Source of the DNA: an uncultured Bacteroides sp.
GTDB taxonomy: Bacteria; Bacteroidota; Bacteroidia; Bacteroidales; Bacteroidaceae
Length of the DNA stretch: 64,000 nucleotides
Assembly: GCF_905207245.1 (NCBI RefSeq)
Contig: NZ_CAJLKP010000024.1
Coordinates: 1-64,000 of the forward strand
Reading direction: 5' to 3'
The notes under the pieces: model-generated
Told to the model about the DNA's origin: nothing
Database searches by the model: none
The model's input: the letters and a program-made list of their open reading frames with translations, nothing else
Program-made: the position numbers and the translations under genes
In this document: piece by piece, positions 9,852-18,394 of the stretch
Layout of the letters: each line of letters begins with the position of its first letter
Position numbering within the stretch: position 1 is the first letter of the stretch

Positions 9852-10329
9852 ATTTAATGGTGATTAGGTCGCCATCCGTGAAGCCTGCCGTGATGTGCTC
9901 CACCCGGAAGAGGGAGATGTCTGCCAGTTCGTCTTTCAGCTCTTTCAGCACTTCCACCAGAGTCTTCAGCACTTCCTCCCACGGAAGACGGCTGGAAAGT
10001 TGCAGGTTATCGCAGTTCCTTTCTCTCGGCTCAAAGTCTTCCTCACATGCCCAGTCATCATCTTCGGCGTCGTAGTGCCTGGAACCGGTCAGTTCCAGGG
10101 TATAGCAACTGTCACCGTTCTCCTCGGCTGCTTCCCAGAGGTTGAAGTTCAGCGCAACGATATCGGCGGGCACAGTTTCGTGCGCGTCAATGTAGAGAAG
10201 CCACCGACGCACAATATCTTTTACCTTCGGTTTATCTAAAGTTTCCATAGGGACAAGCAAAGCCTGCGAGTCCGGCACCTCTTCATTTCCTCCGAAAAGG
10301 GAGAACAGTTTCTTTAGCATATTACTCAT
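9850..10329 (-). CDS. Small acidic cytoplasmic protein, unknown function
   Basis: The open frame reaches back to 10626, but that would run under the divergent gene at 10433 and across its promoter. The ATG at 10329 (MSNMLKKLFSLFGG) or 10320 is the sensible start, giving 159 residues. The protein has no signal peptide or membrane segment. It starts with a short basic amphipathic stretch and is otherwise very acidic, with a DAEDDDWACEEDFEP patch and a heptad-like LPWEEVLKTLVEVLKELKDEL helix near the C-terminus. I do not recognise a family. A -7 box (reverse complement at 10374-10381) sits 45 bases upstream of the chosen start and supports it. Confidence 0.75.
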   Translation of the reverse strand: MSNMLKKLFSLFGGNEEVPDSQALLVPMETLDKPKVKDIVRRWLLYIDAHETVPADIVALNFNLWEAAEENGDSCYTLELTGSRHYDAEDDDWACEEDFEPRERNCDNLQLSSRLPWEEVLKTLVEVLKELKDELADISLFRVEHITAGFTDGDLITIK

Positions 10330-10373
10330 TTTTAGTCTATTCAAAAAACATACCGACAACCACTTTGAATCTG

Positions 10374-10381
10374 CAAAGGTA
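10374..10381 (-). promoter_or_regulatory. -7 box for the 159-residue protein
   Basis: CAAAGGTA on the plus strand is TACCTTTG on the minus strand, a perfect TAnnTTTG box upstream of the ATG at 10329. It is back to back with the box for the gene at 10433. Confidence 0.5.
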
Positions 10382-10403
10382 ATGACAAACCATAAATATA
10401 TAG

Positions 10404-10411
10404 TATCTTTG
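10404..10411 (+). promoter_or_regulatory. -7 box for the TPR-HTH regulator
   Basis: TATCTTTG, an exact TAnnTTTG match, lies 22 bases before the ATG at 10433. This predicts a very short leader. Confidence 0.55.
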
Positions 10412-10432
10412 CCCTGATAAATACCAACAATC

Positions 10433-12073
10433 ATGAAGCATCTTGCACTCTTACTACTCGCCATCCTTCTACCATCATGCAATGCCAATCGGCAAGCAAA
10501 TGATATAATAGACAAGGCCGAAGCCATTGTCTTCCACAACCCGGACAGTGCCCTCGCCCTTCTGCAATCCATACACGAACCAGAAGCGCTGACCGACTCC
10601 GTACGGGCAAAATTCTGGCTGGTCAACGGGCAGGCACACTACAACTGCAACCGCTCCACAGCCGAAGATTCCCTGTTGAGATATGCGCTGGACTACTACA
10701 AGGAACACAACGATATTGTACGAACAACTCAGGCATACAAACTGTTCGCACAACACCTCTGGTGGAAAGGCAACCGGGCAGAAGCAGCAAACCTGTTGCG
10801 CGAAGGAATGGAAACCGCACAGGCAGCACAGGACACTGCCTGCACTCTCCAACTACTCCGTTCCATCATCACTCAAAGCACGGGAGACGAGAATTTTGAA
10901 GATGCCGTGAAGTACCTGAAAGAATTACTGGAAACAGACAGAAATTCTCCGGACACCTATGTAAATTACAATATGCTGGGCATCGCCTATTATTATCTCC
11001 AGCAGAAAGATTCCTCCTTATGCTACCTGCAAAAAGCCTACGAGGCAGTCAATCAGCCCGACTGCGACCTCAACTCATGGGGACTTGTGTCACGAAACTA
11101 TGCGGACATTCTCAGTGACTTCGGCGAACACCGCAAGGCAATCGACATCCAGCGCGAAGTGCTTCGTCGCTACCTTGCAGCAAACGATAAATTCGCATCG
11201 CTCTCTTACAGCTCCCTGGGCAGGTATTACCTGAATATCCACCGGATGGATTCAGCTAAATACTATATGCAAATGAGCAAGGAAACCTACTCGCCTTACA
11301 TCGACCGGGACTTGTCATTGAGCAACTACTACCTCATCCAGAATACCCTGATGCAATATATTTCCACCAATCAGTTCCTCATCAAGGATGTCACGCTCTT
11401 CTCCAACCGGATGTTCGAGGACTACCTCAACCGGGAGAAAGTGATTGCCGAGAAGAACGAAAGCAAGCGGGTACTGGAACAACGGAACCTCTACTTGTCC
11501 ATTGCCAAACAACGGGAGCAGATGTTACTCATCATTGTGCTGTTGGTTGTCGTTCTGGCTGCGGTACTCGTAGCATTCTACATCCAACGGAGAAAGAAGT
11601 TGCTGGAAGAAAAGGAAGAAGAACTGGACACGCTGAAACATCTGTGGGCCGATGTAGAGAAGACGAATAATGAAAATGACCAGTTCTTCAAGAAAATCCT
11701 GCTCCAACAAATGGGTATCATACGCATGGTAGCCACCAACCCCACGCCACACAACCAGGAGTTCCTGTCGCAGATGAAGCGCATCACCCGGGAAGATATT
11801 CCCACGGACGACCTGCTGGCTTGGGAAGACCTTTATAAAGTGATTGATTCCATATATGACAACTTCTACACGCACGTTCTCACCCGCTTCGGCAATGTGC
11901 TGAATGAGCGTGAGCTACAACTCTGCTGCCTGCTGAAAGCCAACTTCTCTACGAAAGAAATCAGTGTAGTCACCCAGCAGAGTGTGCGCACGGTCTATCA
12001 ACGGAAAACAACTATTCGCCAGAAGCTGAATATGGATGAGAAAGAGGACATTGCGGATTTTCTGAGCCGGTAA
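10433..12073 (+). CDS. TPR lipoprotein-type membrane regulator with C-terminal HTH
   Basis: 546 residues. It begins with a lipoprotein-like signal (LLPSCNA, Cys16), followed by TPR-like helical repeats over about 20-340. One membrane segment follows at about 363-385 (LLIIVLLVVVLAAVLVAF), then a basic/acidic coiled coil, and last a LuxR-like helix-turn-helix (NERELQLCCLLKANFSTKEI, then SVRTVYQRKTTIRQKL). This is the Bacteroidetes class of one-component sensors with a periplasmic TPR domain and a cytoplasmic DNA-binding tail; what they sense is mostly unknown. It is a paralogue of the gene at 46245, which sits beside the peptide export operon. Its convergent neighbour is an outer-membrane barrel protein, six bases away. 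Confidence 0.85.
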   Translation: MKHLALLLLAILLPSCNANRQANDIIDKAEAIVFHNPDSALALLQSIHEPEALTDSVRAKFWLVNGQAHYNCNRSTAEDSLLRYALDYYKEHNDIVRTTQAYKLFAQHLWWKGNRAEAANLLREGMETAQAAQDTACTLQLLRSIITQSTGDENFEDAVKYLKELLETDRNSPDTYVNYNMLGIAYYYLQQKDSSLCYLQKAYEAVNQPDCDLNSWGLVSRNYADILSDFGEHRKAIDIQREVLRRYLAANDKFASLSYSSLGRYYLNIHRMDSAKYYMQMSKETYSPYIDRDLSLSNYYLIQNTLMQYISTNQFLIKDVTLFSNRMFEDYLNREKVIAEKNESKRVLEQRNLYLSIAKQREQMLLIIVLLVVVLAAVLVAFYIQRRKKLLEEKEEELDTLKHLWADVEKTNNENDQFFKKILLQQMGIIRMVATNPTPHNQEFLSQMKRITREDIPTDDLLAWEDLYKVIDSIYDNFYTHVLTRFGNVLNERELQLCCLLKANFSTKEISVVTQQSVRTVYQRKTTIRQKLNMDEKEDIADFLSR

Positions 12074-12079
12074 ACTCTC

Positions 12080-14386
12080 TTATTTCTTCCCGGACAGCAC
12101 ACCCGTATCCGAGTCACTATTATTAAGCACCTTGCCCTTCGAATTATAACCTCTGCCGAAGTCGAGCCTGAACGAAACATTCACCATGAATATCGGACTC
12201 AGGTTGGTAGAGAAAGCCACCTGCCGGCTGCCGGCCAGATGTGACACATTCTCTATTTCCTGTTCATACCGCTTGGTGAACGGGTTGAGCACTCCGGCCG
12301 AAACGCTCCATTTCTCCTTATTATAGCCCAGCATCATGGAGTGCAGCTTTTCTTCTTTAGTAATTGTCTCGCCCCACAACGTATGGTTGCTGGTATTCAT
12401 TTCCGCCATGAACGTCCAATTCTTATAAGCCGCCATCAGGCTGCCACGAACACCAAAGTTGGTATGAGTGTGTGTATAAGTATTCCCCCGGCTGATATAA
12501 CGGTTCAGGAACGGTGTCACTCTGATGGCAATGTATTCTTTCCATGGAAGTATCTGGACAGATGTCTCCAGGTTAATCCTATGGAAGCCTTTATGGTTCT
12601 CCATAGTGCGGATAAACTTTCCATCCTCAAAGTAAGTACTCTCCATCACAGGTTTGTTGTCATAACTGTAGCGGGCAAAGATGTCAACAACCACCTTCTT
12701 GTGCATCCAGCTTGCACTGAAAGTGTTGGAATAGAAGCGGACGGACTTCAATCCGGGATTTCCCCGGCGCACTTGTAGCAAGTCTATGGGTTGCGAGATG
12801 TCGTTGAGGTCGGACAAAGAAGGGGAATAGCCGGAGATATAACCGTTATATCTGAAAAACAGATTCTCCTTCGGAGTATAGGACAGGCGGATGGAAGGCT
12901 TGAAGATATAAGTTTCGTTATGCTTCCCTTCCTGCGAATTGTAGGTTCGCATGCCACCTATGCCCAGCGTATAGGCAACCTTATTGATATTGTGCTGATA
13001 TTCTGCAAAGACGTACGTTTCTGCGGTGCTCATCTCCACCTGTTCTTCCACAGCTCCCGAATATTCGTTGCTGAGATAAGCCTGCGTGTGCTTGATGCCT
13101 CCGGAGAGTTTTCCGTTCTTGAACTTCTTATCATAAATGCCTTCGGTGATGAGGGAATACTTCCTGCCGTCAATAGAGGAACAGACAGTCGACGGAGTTT
13201 CGTCCGGAAGGCTTTCCTGATAGGTGCGCATGTTCTCACTATTCAGATAAGTACCTACCACGTTGAAGGTCAGGCTCTGCTGATGCTTCATGCTGCGCTG
13301 ATAGTAAACGTCCAGCGAAGGAATCCGCAACTTCGAAGAAAGGCGGTCGGATATGGAGAGGATATCTTTTCCCTGGTATAAGCTGCTCTCCCGGTCGGAA
13401 AAGGAGTTGGGAGTATCGTTATAATTATTCCGTAAAGCGACATTCAGCATTTGCTTGTCATCGTCCTGCAAGTTATAGGTCAGGGAAAAGTTAAAGTCGT
13501 CGTACTTCACCGGAGTAGGTTTGCCAATCTCCGTGCGCTCCAAAGTGTTATCGGGGAAGCGGAAAGTTTCATAGTTCTCCCGCGTCCACTTTAAGTCTCT
13601 CCGTCCCCAATAGGCATAGGCGCTAAACTCAGACTTCCGGTAGTTATACTTGGCAGAAAGGTTGTTTTCGCCATAACCGTTAGCTGAAAGGGCATTCGAT
13701 AAATCCGCCGCAATGGTTCCGCCGGAGTCTTTTCTTTTGACGATGTAATCCAGCACCGCCCCTACACTGCCATAGCGCAAACCGGGATTATCGTGATATT
13801 CTATTTTAACAATATCCGCAGGGCTCAAAGCAATTACTTCCGCCTGAGTAACCTCTACTCCGTTTATTCTGAATTGCACACTCTCTCCACCGGACATTTT
13901 CACGGAATTATCCACCGGATTAATCAAGATGCGGGACAATTGCAGATTCCGTAAAAGGGACAGTCCATTGGTAGACGCTTTTACCTGTGCTTGTGTGGGA
14001 AGGATAATCTGACGGTCGGTTTTCTTCAGGACAGGGTTAGCGCGTACAGTAACCCCTTCCAGCATTACGCCCGAGTTCAGTAAGGCAATATCTCCAATAG
14101 ACAGGTTCTTTTCCAGGTTCCGGATGTCAATGCACACCGTTTCATAACCTACATAAGAGGCAGTGACTCTAAAGTTTCCGTTTGCCACATTATCAAAAGA
14201 GAAATTCCCTTTGGTATCTGTAACAGTTCCTTTTACAAATAACGAATCAGAAGTCAGCAACTGCACTGTAACAAATTCCAGTCCCGACTTTGCATCTTCT
14301 TCTACAACCCTGCCTGTTATCTTGTTTTGGGCAACTGCCATAAGGGATACAAGCGACGCAATGCATAAAATAATCATGTGTTTCAT
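12080..14386 (-). CDS. Outer-membrane TonB-dependent receptor-like beta-barrel protein
   Basis: Start set at the ATG at 14386 (MKHMIILCIASLVSLMAVAQ), a good signal peptide; the longer frame to 14512 adds an unlikely extension across the -7 box. 768 residues. An N-terminal carboxypeptidase-regulatory-like beta-sandwich (NKITGRVVEEDAKSGLEF, about 20-105) is followed by a plug-like region with GGESVQFRINGVEVTQAE. A long barrel with alternating aromatic strands follows, of the type often called outer-membrane beta-barrel family 3. No SusD partner is adjacent, so it is not an ordinary SusCD glycan importer. Proteins of this shape often sit near peptide-export or TPR-HTH regulator genes, as here. 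Its cargo is unknown. Confidence 0.85.
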   Translation of the reverse strand: MKHMIILCIASLVSLMAVAQNKITGRVVEEDAKSGLEFVTVQLLTSDSLFVKGTVTDTKGNFSFDNVANGNFRVTASYVGYETVCIDIRNLEKNLSIGDIALLNSGVMLEGVTVRANPVLKKTDRQIILPTQAQVKASTNGLSLLRNLQLSRILINPVDNSVKMSGGESVQFRINGVEVTQAEVIALSPADIVKIEYHDNPGLRYGSVGAVLDYIVKRKDSGGTIAADLSNALSANGYGENNLSAKYNYRKSEFSAYAYWGRRDLKWTRENYETFRFPDNTLERTEIGKPTPVKYDDFNFSLTYNLQDDDKQMLNVALRNNYNDTPNSFSDRESSLYQGKDILSISDRLSSKLRIPSLDVYYQRSMKHQQSLTFNVVGTYLNSENMRTYQESLPDETPSTVCSSIDGRKYSLITEGIYDKKFKNGKLSGGIKHTQAYLSNEYSGAVEEQVEMSTAETYVFAEYQHNINKVAYTLGIGGMRTYNSQEGKHNETYIFKPSIRLSYTPKENLFFRYNGYISGYSPSLSDLNDISQPIDLLQVRRGNPGLKSVRFYSNTFSASWMHKKVVVDIFARYSYDNKPVMESTYFEDGKFIRTMENHKGFHRINLETSVQILPWKEYIAIRVTPFLNRYISRGNTYTHTHTNFGVRGSLMAAYKNWTFMAEMNTSNHTLWGETITKEEKLHSMMLGYNKEKWSVSAGVLNPFTKRYEQEIENVSHLAGSRQVAFSTNLSPIFMVNVSFRLDFGRGYNSKGKVLNNSDSDTGVLSGKK

Positions 14387-14679
14387 AAACCTAATTTTTT
14401 GAATGATTTGATGAGACAAAATTAGGCTGAAAATAGGGTTCGATTGATTTATATCGACAGGTTTATAAAGTGCAATCGATTTTGCAACACACTGATAATC
14501 AAAAGAGAGCAATCAAAGATTTAGGAAAAAGTTTATATTACCTCCTTGGACGTTTATATGCCAATTGCAACACTCCTTCTATCGCATTATCATTTTGACA
14601 AAATGTATTTTCTGATTGTCGAGAATCCGTTGTGTCCGTCCAAATACCCACATAGCATGAAAGAGGCATAGCGAAGATT

Positions 14680-14750
14680 CATTTGCCAGCAACAAATGAA
14701 ATCGTTTGCCAATAAACTACGAAATCATTTGTTAGTAACAAACAAAATAG
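14680..14750 (+). promoter_or_regulatory. Pair of 25-bp operator-like repeats before the DUF4143 ATPase
   Basis: Copies at 14680-14704 and 14726-14750 share the pattern CATTTG-YY-AG-Y-AACAAA-YR-AAAT, and each contains an ATTTG...CAAAT/C dyad. Start-to-start spacing is 46 bases. The second copy covers the -33 box. This is the arrangement expected for a repressor site, possibly autoregulation. Confidence 0.6.
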
Positions 14751-14758
14751 TATATTTG
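14728..14758 (+). promoter_or_regulatory. Consensus Bacteroides promoter for the ATPase gene
   Basis: TTTG at 14728-14731 and TATATTTG at 14751-14758 are separated by 19 bases, a textbook fit. The ATG used for the gene is at 14780. Confidence 0.75.
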
Positions 14759-14779
14759 CGAAAAACAACTCTAAATAAG

Positions 14780-15988
14780 ATGATTAGACAAGAAGAGATA
14801 TCAGCTATACTGGACGCACAAGCCGATATGTTTCGCAAGAAAGAGCAGGGTCTGACACGAGAAGCACTGATTTCAGTGCCTGCCATCCCATCGTTTGCCA
14901 CTATCATTACCGGTATACGCCGTTGTGGCAAAAGCACTCTTTTGCGCCAACTGATGTCCCGAAAATATGACTCAGCACTCTATCTAAACTTTGAAGACAT
15001 ACGCCTCGCCAACTTTGACACTGACGACTTCACCCGCTTGCAACGGGAAATTGAGCGGCGTAACACCCGTGTACTCTTTTTCGATGAAATACAAATCATC
15101 CCTAAATGGGAAATCTTCATCCACCAAATGCTCAATGAAGAATATACCCTGTTCATCACCGGTTCCAACGCTTCCTTATTAAGCAGCGAACTGGGCACTC
15201 ACCTCACCGGCAGACACATCCCCATGGAGTTGTTTCCTTTTTCTTATTCGGAATACCTATCTTTCAAGAACCTCCCTGCAGATGAAGATTCACTTTTAAA
15301 TTATCTGCGCAACGGCGGTATTCCCGAGTACGTGAAGAACCAAGCTGAAATAATCCTGAATACACTGATTGATGATATCCTGATACGGGATATCGCTATC
15401 CGCAATTCTATCAAAGACGTAAATTCGCTGCGGGCACTGGCTGTATATCTGCTATCCAACATTGGGAATCTGGTATCAGCCGGTAAACTGGTAGGGATGT
15501 TCGATATAAAAGCGGCATCTACCTTTCTGGATTATTTCTCTTTCTATCAACAATCTTATTTATTGGAATTTGTACCTATATTCAGCTATTCGCTAAAAGT
15601 ACAGTCCCGAAACCCCAAAAAGGTTTATGCCATGGATTTAGGACTGGCGAACGAAGCCTCTGCCAACTTCTCGGATAACACCGGACATAAATTGGAAAAC
15701 CTCATCTTCCTGCATCTACGGAGGAAATCGGGAAACATCTGCTACTACAAAGAGAAAGGAGAATGCGACTTTGTTGTCGTTGAAAAAGGCAAGGTATTGC
15801 ATGCCATCCAGGTCTGCCACCAGATAACCGACCAGAACTTCGCACGCGAATATAACGGGCTGCTCGAAGCAATGAAAGCATTTAATCTATCGGAAGGTAT
15901 TATTGTAACAACTAATCAGACCGATTCTTTTGAAGAAGACGGCAGACACATCCGGCTGATGCCCGCCAATCAATTTCTGCTCTCATAA
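14780..15988 (+). CDS. DUF4143-type AAA ATPase
   Basis: 402 residues from the ATG at 14780 (MIRQEEISAIL). The frame is open upstream, but the promoter at 14728-14758 rules out the longer start at 14696. It has a P-loop GIRRCGKST, a Walker B RVLFFDEIQ, a sensor-like LFITGSNASLLSSELG, and a C-terminal DUF4143 domain with a nuclease-like fold (KLENLIFLHLRRKSGNICYYKEKGECDFVVV). These ATPases are common in many copies in Bacteroidetes and archaea, and their role is not settled; links to mobile elements or toxin-like behaviour have been suggested. The gene is intact and stands alone. Confidence 0.9.
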   Translation: MIRQEEISAILDAQADMFRKKEQGLTREALISVPAIPSFATIITGIRRCGKSTLLRQLMSRKYDSALYLNFEDIRLANFDTDDFTRLQREIERRNTRVLFFDEIQIIPKWEIFIHQMLNEEYTLFITGSNASLLSSELGTHLTGRHIPMELFPFSYSEYLSFKNLPADEDSLLNYLRNGGIPEYVKNQAEIILNTLIDDILIRDIAIRNSIKDVNSLRALAVYLLSNIGNLVSAGKLVGMFDIKAASTFLDYFSFYQQSYLLEFVPIFSYSLKVQSRNPKKVYAMDLGLANEASANFSDNTGHKLENLIFLHLRRKSGNICYYKEKGECDFVVVEKGKVLHAIQVCHQITDQNFAREYNGLLEAMKAFNLSEGIIVTTNQTDSFEEDGRHIRLMPANQFLLS

Positions 15989-16052
15989 GCCGATAAATCT
16001 CTAATTCGTAACAGCTTATTTTTTAATTGTGAGGATATACTTAAGCATAAAT

Positions 16053-17471
16053 ATGAAACGCATATATACATCATTACTAGGAATTCTATTTGCTGCAATC
16101 TGCATGGCAAATACCGATTTAACTCCCGGACAAATGACCGGCAGGAGTACAAAAGGGCTTTACGGAAAAGTGAAAACAGCCGTTTACAGCACCGGAGAAA
16201 CCATTACCTTCAACAGGGAAGGCAATATTATAAAAGTACAAGAAGAAAAATATACAACTACCTACTCGTATATTACCCCCACCAGATATGTAGCTGATAA
16301 TAATTCGTACTTCACCTACAACATCGTGTTCACAGACAATATGCGCAAGGAAGTTATGGATAACCCTGAGAAACTGAGTGATGATTATACCTTTGATAAT
16401 CAAGGCAGAATCAGTAAAGCTCTTTTTGGAGGCTATAGCGGACATAATGAAACTTACTTTTACAATGGCTCAGAAAAACACCCGGCTAAAACCGTGATAG
16501 AACTTTATGACGAAATGGGAAGAACCACCATTACTTATGCATACCAGTATTTGAATATTGATGTACATGGAAACTGGACAAAGAGAAAAGTAAACGGAAC
16601 AAGGAAAGACGTAGAATACGAAGATGGAAAGCCTGAAAAGGTAACTACCGAAAGCAAAAGTTTCATTGAAACTTGTACTTTAACTTACTTTGAAGACAGT
16701 TCTGTGCCCGGCAAGACACCACCATCTATTGAAATAACCGCTCCTGAAACAACCGGAGTAAATGGACAATTTAAATTAATCTTTTCCTTACAAAGCAAAC
16801 CACAAAACGTAAAACTGAACTCCTCTGGCAACTTTGAAGTTTTAATGGGACCAGCGACCTCAACTTCCACTACTGTCAAGGCAGGTACAACAATTACCAA
16901 ATTTGGATTTACCTATATTCTGACCCCTAAACGTAAAGGGAAACTACCGCTTCCTTCATTAACGGCACAGGTCAACGGACAAAATGTAACCTCAAAACCT
17001 TCTTATATAAACGTTACTGATAACGGAGCCGTTAACTCCGGTAAACCAACCACAACAAAAAAAGACAGCATCTTTGTAAAAATCATATTGGATAAGGAGA
17101 CTGTCCGCAAAGGAGAAAGCGTGCTATGTTCATTGAAGATTTATACCTTAAACGATATATCATCAGTGGATGAGGTGTCACTTATTGATTTCCCATATTG
17201 CTATATCGAGGAGCAGGAACTGGAAAGCTCCCAAAACTATACATTAGAAAACATCCGGAATGTAACCTATAAAACTCTTATATTCAGGAAATTCAAATTA
17301 ACTCCTTTACAAATTGGGCAGATCCGGATTCCATCTATCAACTTTTGCTTTACCTCAAAGGAAACGGTGGCAAGTGAAGATCCTTTTGACTCCTTCTTCA
17401 ACGGTTCCCTCTCCAAAGAGATAAAGCATAGCGTATCTACCAGTCCGATAACGCTCAATGTTACTCAATAA
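16053..17471 (+). CDS. Secreted YD-repeat-like/BatD-like protein
   Basis: Start at ATG 16053 (MKRIYTSLLGILFAAICMA, a signal peptide) rather than 16029. 472 residues. The N-terminal half looks like YD or RHS-type beta-repeats (TFDNQGRISKALFGGYSGHN, ELYDEMGRTTITYAYQYL). The second half (about 225-470) resembles the BatD oxygen-tolerance family: a first Ig-like unit with GPATSTSTTVKAGTT and TYILTPKRKGKLPLPSLTAQVNG, a second with KIILDKETVRKGESVLCSLKIY. BatD proteins normally have a C-terminal membrane anchor; none is seen here. It is followed after 14 bases by a VWA-domain gene, matching the usual BatD-BatA pairing, so it is probably a reduced Bat-type periplasmic complex. The exact function is unknown. 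Confidence 0.7.
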   Translation: MKRIYTSLLGILFAAICMANTDLTPGQMTGRSTKGLYGKVKTAVYSTGETITFNREGNIIKVQEEKYTTTYSYITPTRYVADNNSYFTYNIVFTDNMRKEVMDNPEKLSDDYTFDNQGRISKALFGGYSGHNETYFYNGSEKHPAKTVIELYDEMGRTTITYAYQYLNIDVHGNWTKRKVNGTRKDVEYEDGKPEKVTTESKSFIETCTLTYFEDSSVPGKTPPSIEITAPETTGVNGQFKLIFSLQSKPQNVKLNSSGNFEVLMGPATSTSTTVKAGTTITKFGFTYILTPKRKGKLPLPSLTAQVNGQNVTSKPSYINVTDNGAVNSGKPTTTKKDSIFVKIILDKETVRKGESVLCSLKIYTLNDISSVDEVSLIDFPYCYIEEQELESSQNYTLENIRNVTYKTLIFRKFKLTPLQIGQIRIPSINFCFTSKETVASEDPFDSFFNGSLSKEIKHSVSTSPITLNVTQ

Positions 17472-17485
17472 AAACAAAAAAAGTC

Positions 17486-18262
17486 ATGAACAGAACAATA
17501 GGAATTCTTGGAATATTGCTATTCACAATCATTGGCAATCTCAGGGCTGACGGCAACGAGCGGAAAGTAATGTTGGTTTTGGACATATCCAGTAGCATGT
17601 TGGCAAAAGATATAGCACCTAACCGGTTGGCACGGTGCAAAGACTTAGCTCGAATCTTTATAGAACAACATCCTGATGTACCTATCGGCATCACCGCTTT
17701 TGCCGGAGTATGGGAGGATATCTGCATACCCAGAACCGACCATAATACAGTTCAGTCTCATCTGAAATCTCTGCGTACCGGCAGGTTGAAAGATGGAACA
17801 GCTATAGGATCAGCTTTATTATCAGCAGCTTCTTTCCTAACGGGAACCGGAGGAACCATTATATTAATCACAGATGGGGTTGAGAATTGCGGCACCGTCT
17901 CTACAAGTACAGCAATCGAAATCCTGAAGCATTATAACATTAAGCTGAACGTAATTGGCATAGGAATAAACGGAATGGTGCCTTTTCCATACCAAACTCC
18001 CGAAGGGGAAAAGATTATAAACGTCAAAATGACTTTTGACCCAAAATATCTTTCAGAAATAGCGACAGCTACGGGAGGTAGATATTATGGCGTATCTTCC
18101 ATTCAGGACTTTCTAAATATGCTACATGAATTAGACAAACCTACATGGCTGGAACTTCCACAAGGGGTCAGGGCTTCTGAAGATTGCCATATGACGGAAG
18201 AAGTGATGAAATGGGTCATCAAAAGGGTAACTATGGGAGGGTCGGACATCCCTCTGCCTTAA
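17486..18262 (+). CDS. VWA-domain protein, BatA/BatB-like, secreted form
   Basis: 258 residues with a signal peptide (ILGILLFTIIGNLRADG). The von Willebrand A domain has an intact metal-ion site: VLDISSSM (DxSxS), the conserved DGT (RLKDGTAIG) and ITDGVEN. This matches BatA/BatB of the Bacteroides aerotolerance operon. The canonical protein has membrane helices on both sides of the VWA domain; here none follows it, so the protein should be periplasmic or surface-exposed and soluble. It probably binds its BatD-like neighbour encoded immediately upstream. No MoxR ATPase or DUF58 gene is present, so this is not the full bat operon. Confidence 0.8.
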   Translation: MNRTIGILGILLFTIIGNLRADGNERKVMLVLDISSSMLAKDIAPNRLARCKDLARIFIEQHPDVPIGITAFAGVWEDICIPRTDHNTVQSHLKSLRTGRLKDGTAIGSALLSAASFLTGTGGTIILITDGVENCGTVSTSTAIEILKHYNIKLNVIGIGINGMVPFPYQTPEGEKIINVKMTFDPKYLSEIATATGGRYYGVSSIQDFLNMLHELDKPTWLELPQGVRASEDCHMTEEVMKWVIKRVTMGGSDIPLP

Positions 18263-18300
18263 ATTCCGGAAAGGAAATCCTATTATTTTGCTGTGACAAA

Positions 18301-18350
18301 TAAAAAGCCGTCCTCCCCCTTTCACAGAATGAAAGGAAACAGGGCGGCTT
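18301..18350 (-). terminator. Terminator after metK, between convergent genes
   Basis: AAGCCGTCCT (18305-18314) pairs with CAGGGCGGCTT near 18340-18350, with an inner CTTTC/GAAAG stem. On the minus strand it ends in CGGCTTTTTA, so it serves metK; it may also stop the VWA transcript. Confidence 0.7.
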
Positions 18351-18394
18351 CTATGTAAATAGCCTGTAAAGCTACGCTGATTACTAACTAAAGA

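Larger units (their letters stand above)
14387..14779. promoter_or_regulatory. Divergent control region between the barrel gene and the ATPase
   Basis: 393 bases without a gene. The barrel side carries CAAAATTA at 14417-14424, which is TAATTTTG on the minus strand and fits TAnnTTTG. The ATPase side carries the promoter and operator repeats listed separately. The central part (about 14470-14670) shows nothing I can support. Confidence 0.5.

Noticed and set aside
10330..10626. Longer N-terminus for the 159-residue minus-strand protein
   Set aside because: It would overlap the start of the divergent TPR-HTH gene and its promoter, and the extra residues look random.
14696..14779. Longer N-terminus for the DUF4143 ATPase
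   Set aside because: The consensus promoter at 14728-14758 lies inside it; the ATG at 14780 gives the normal family start.
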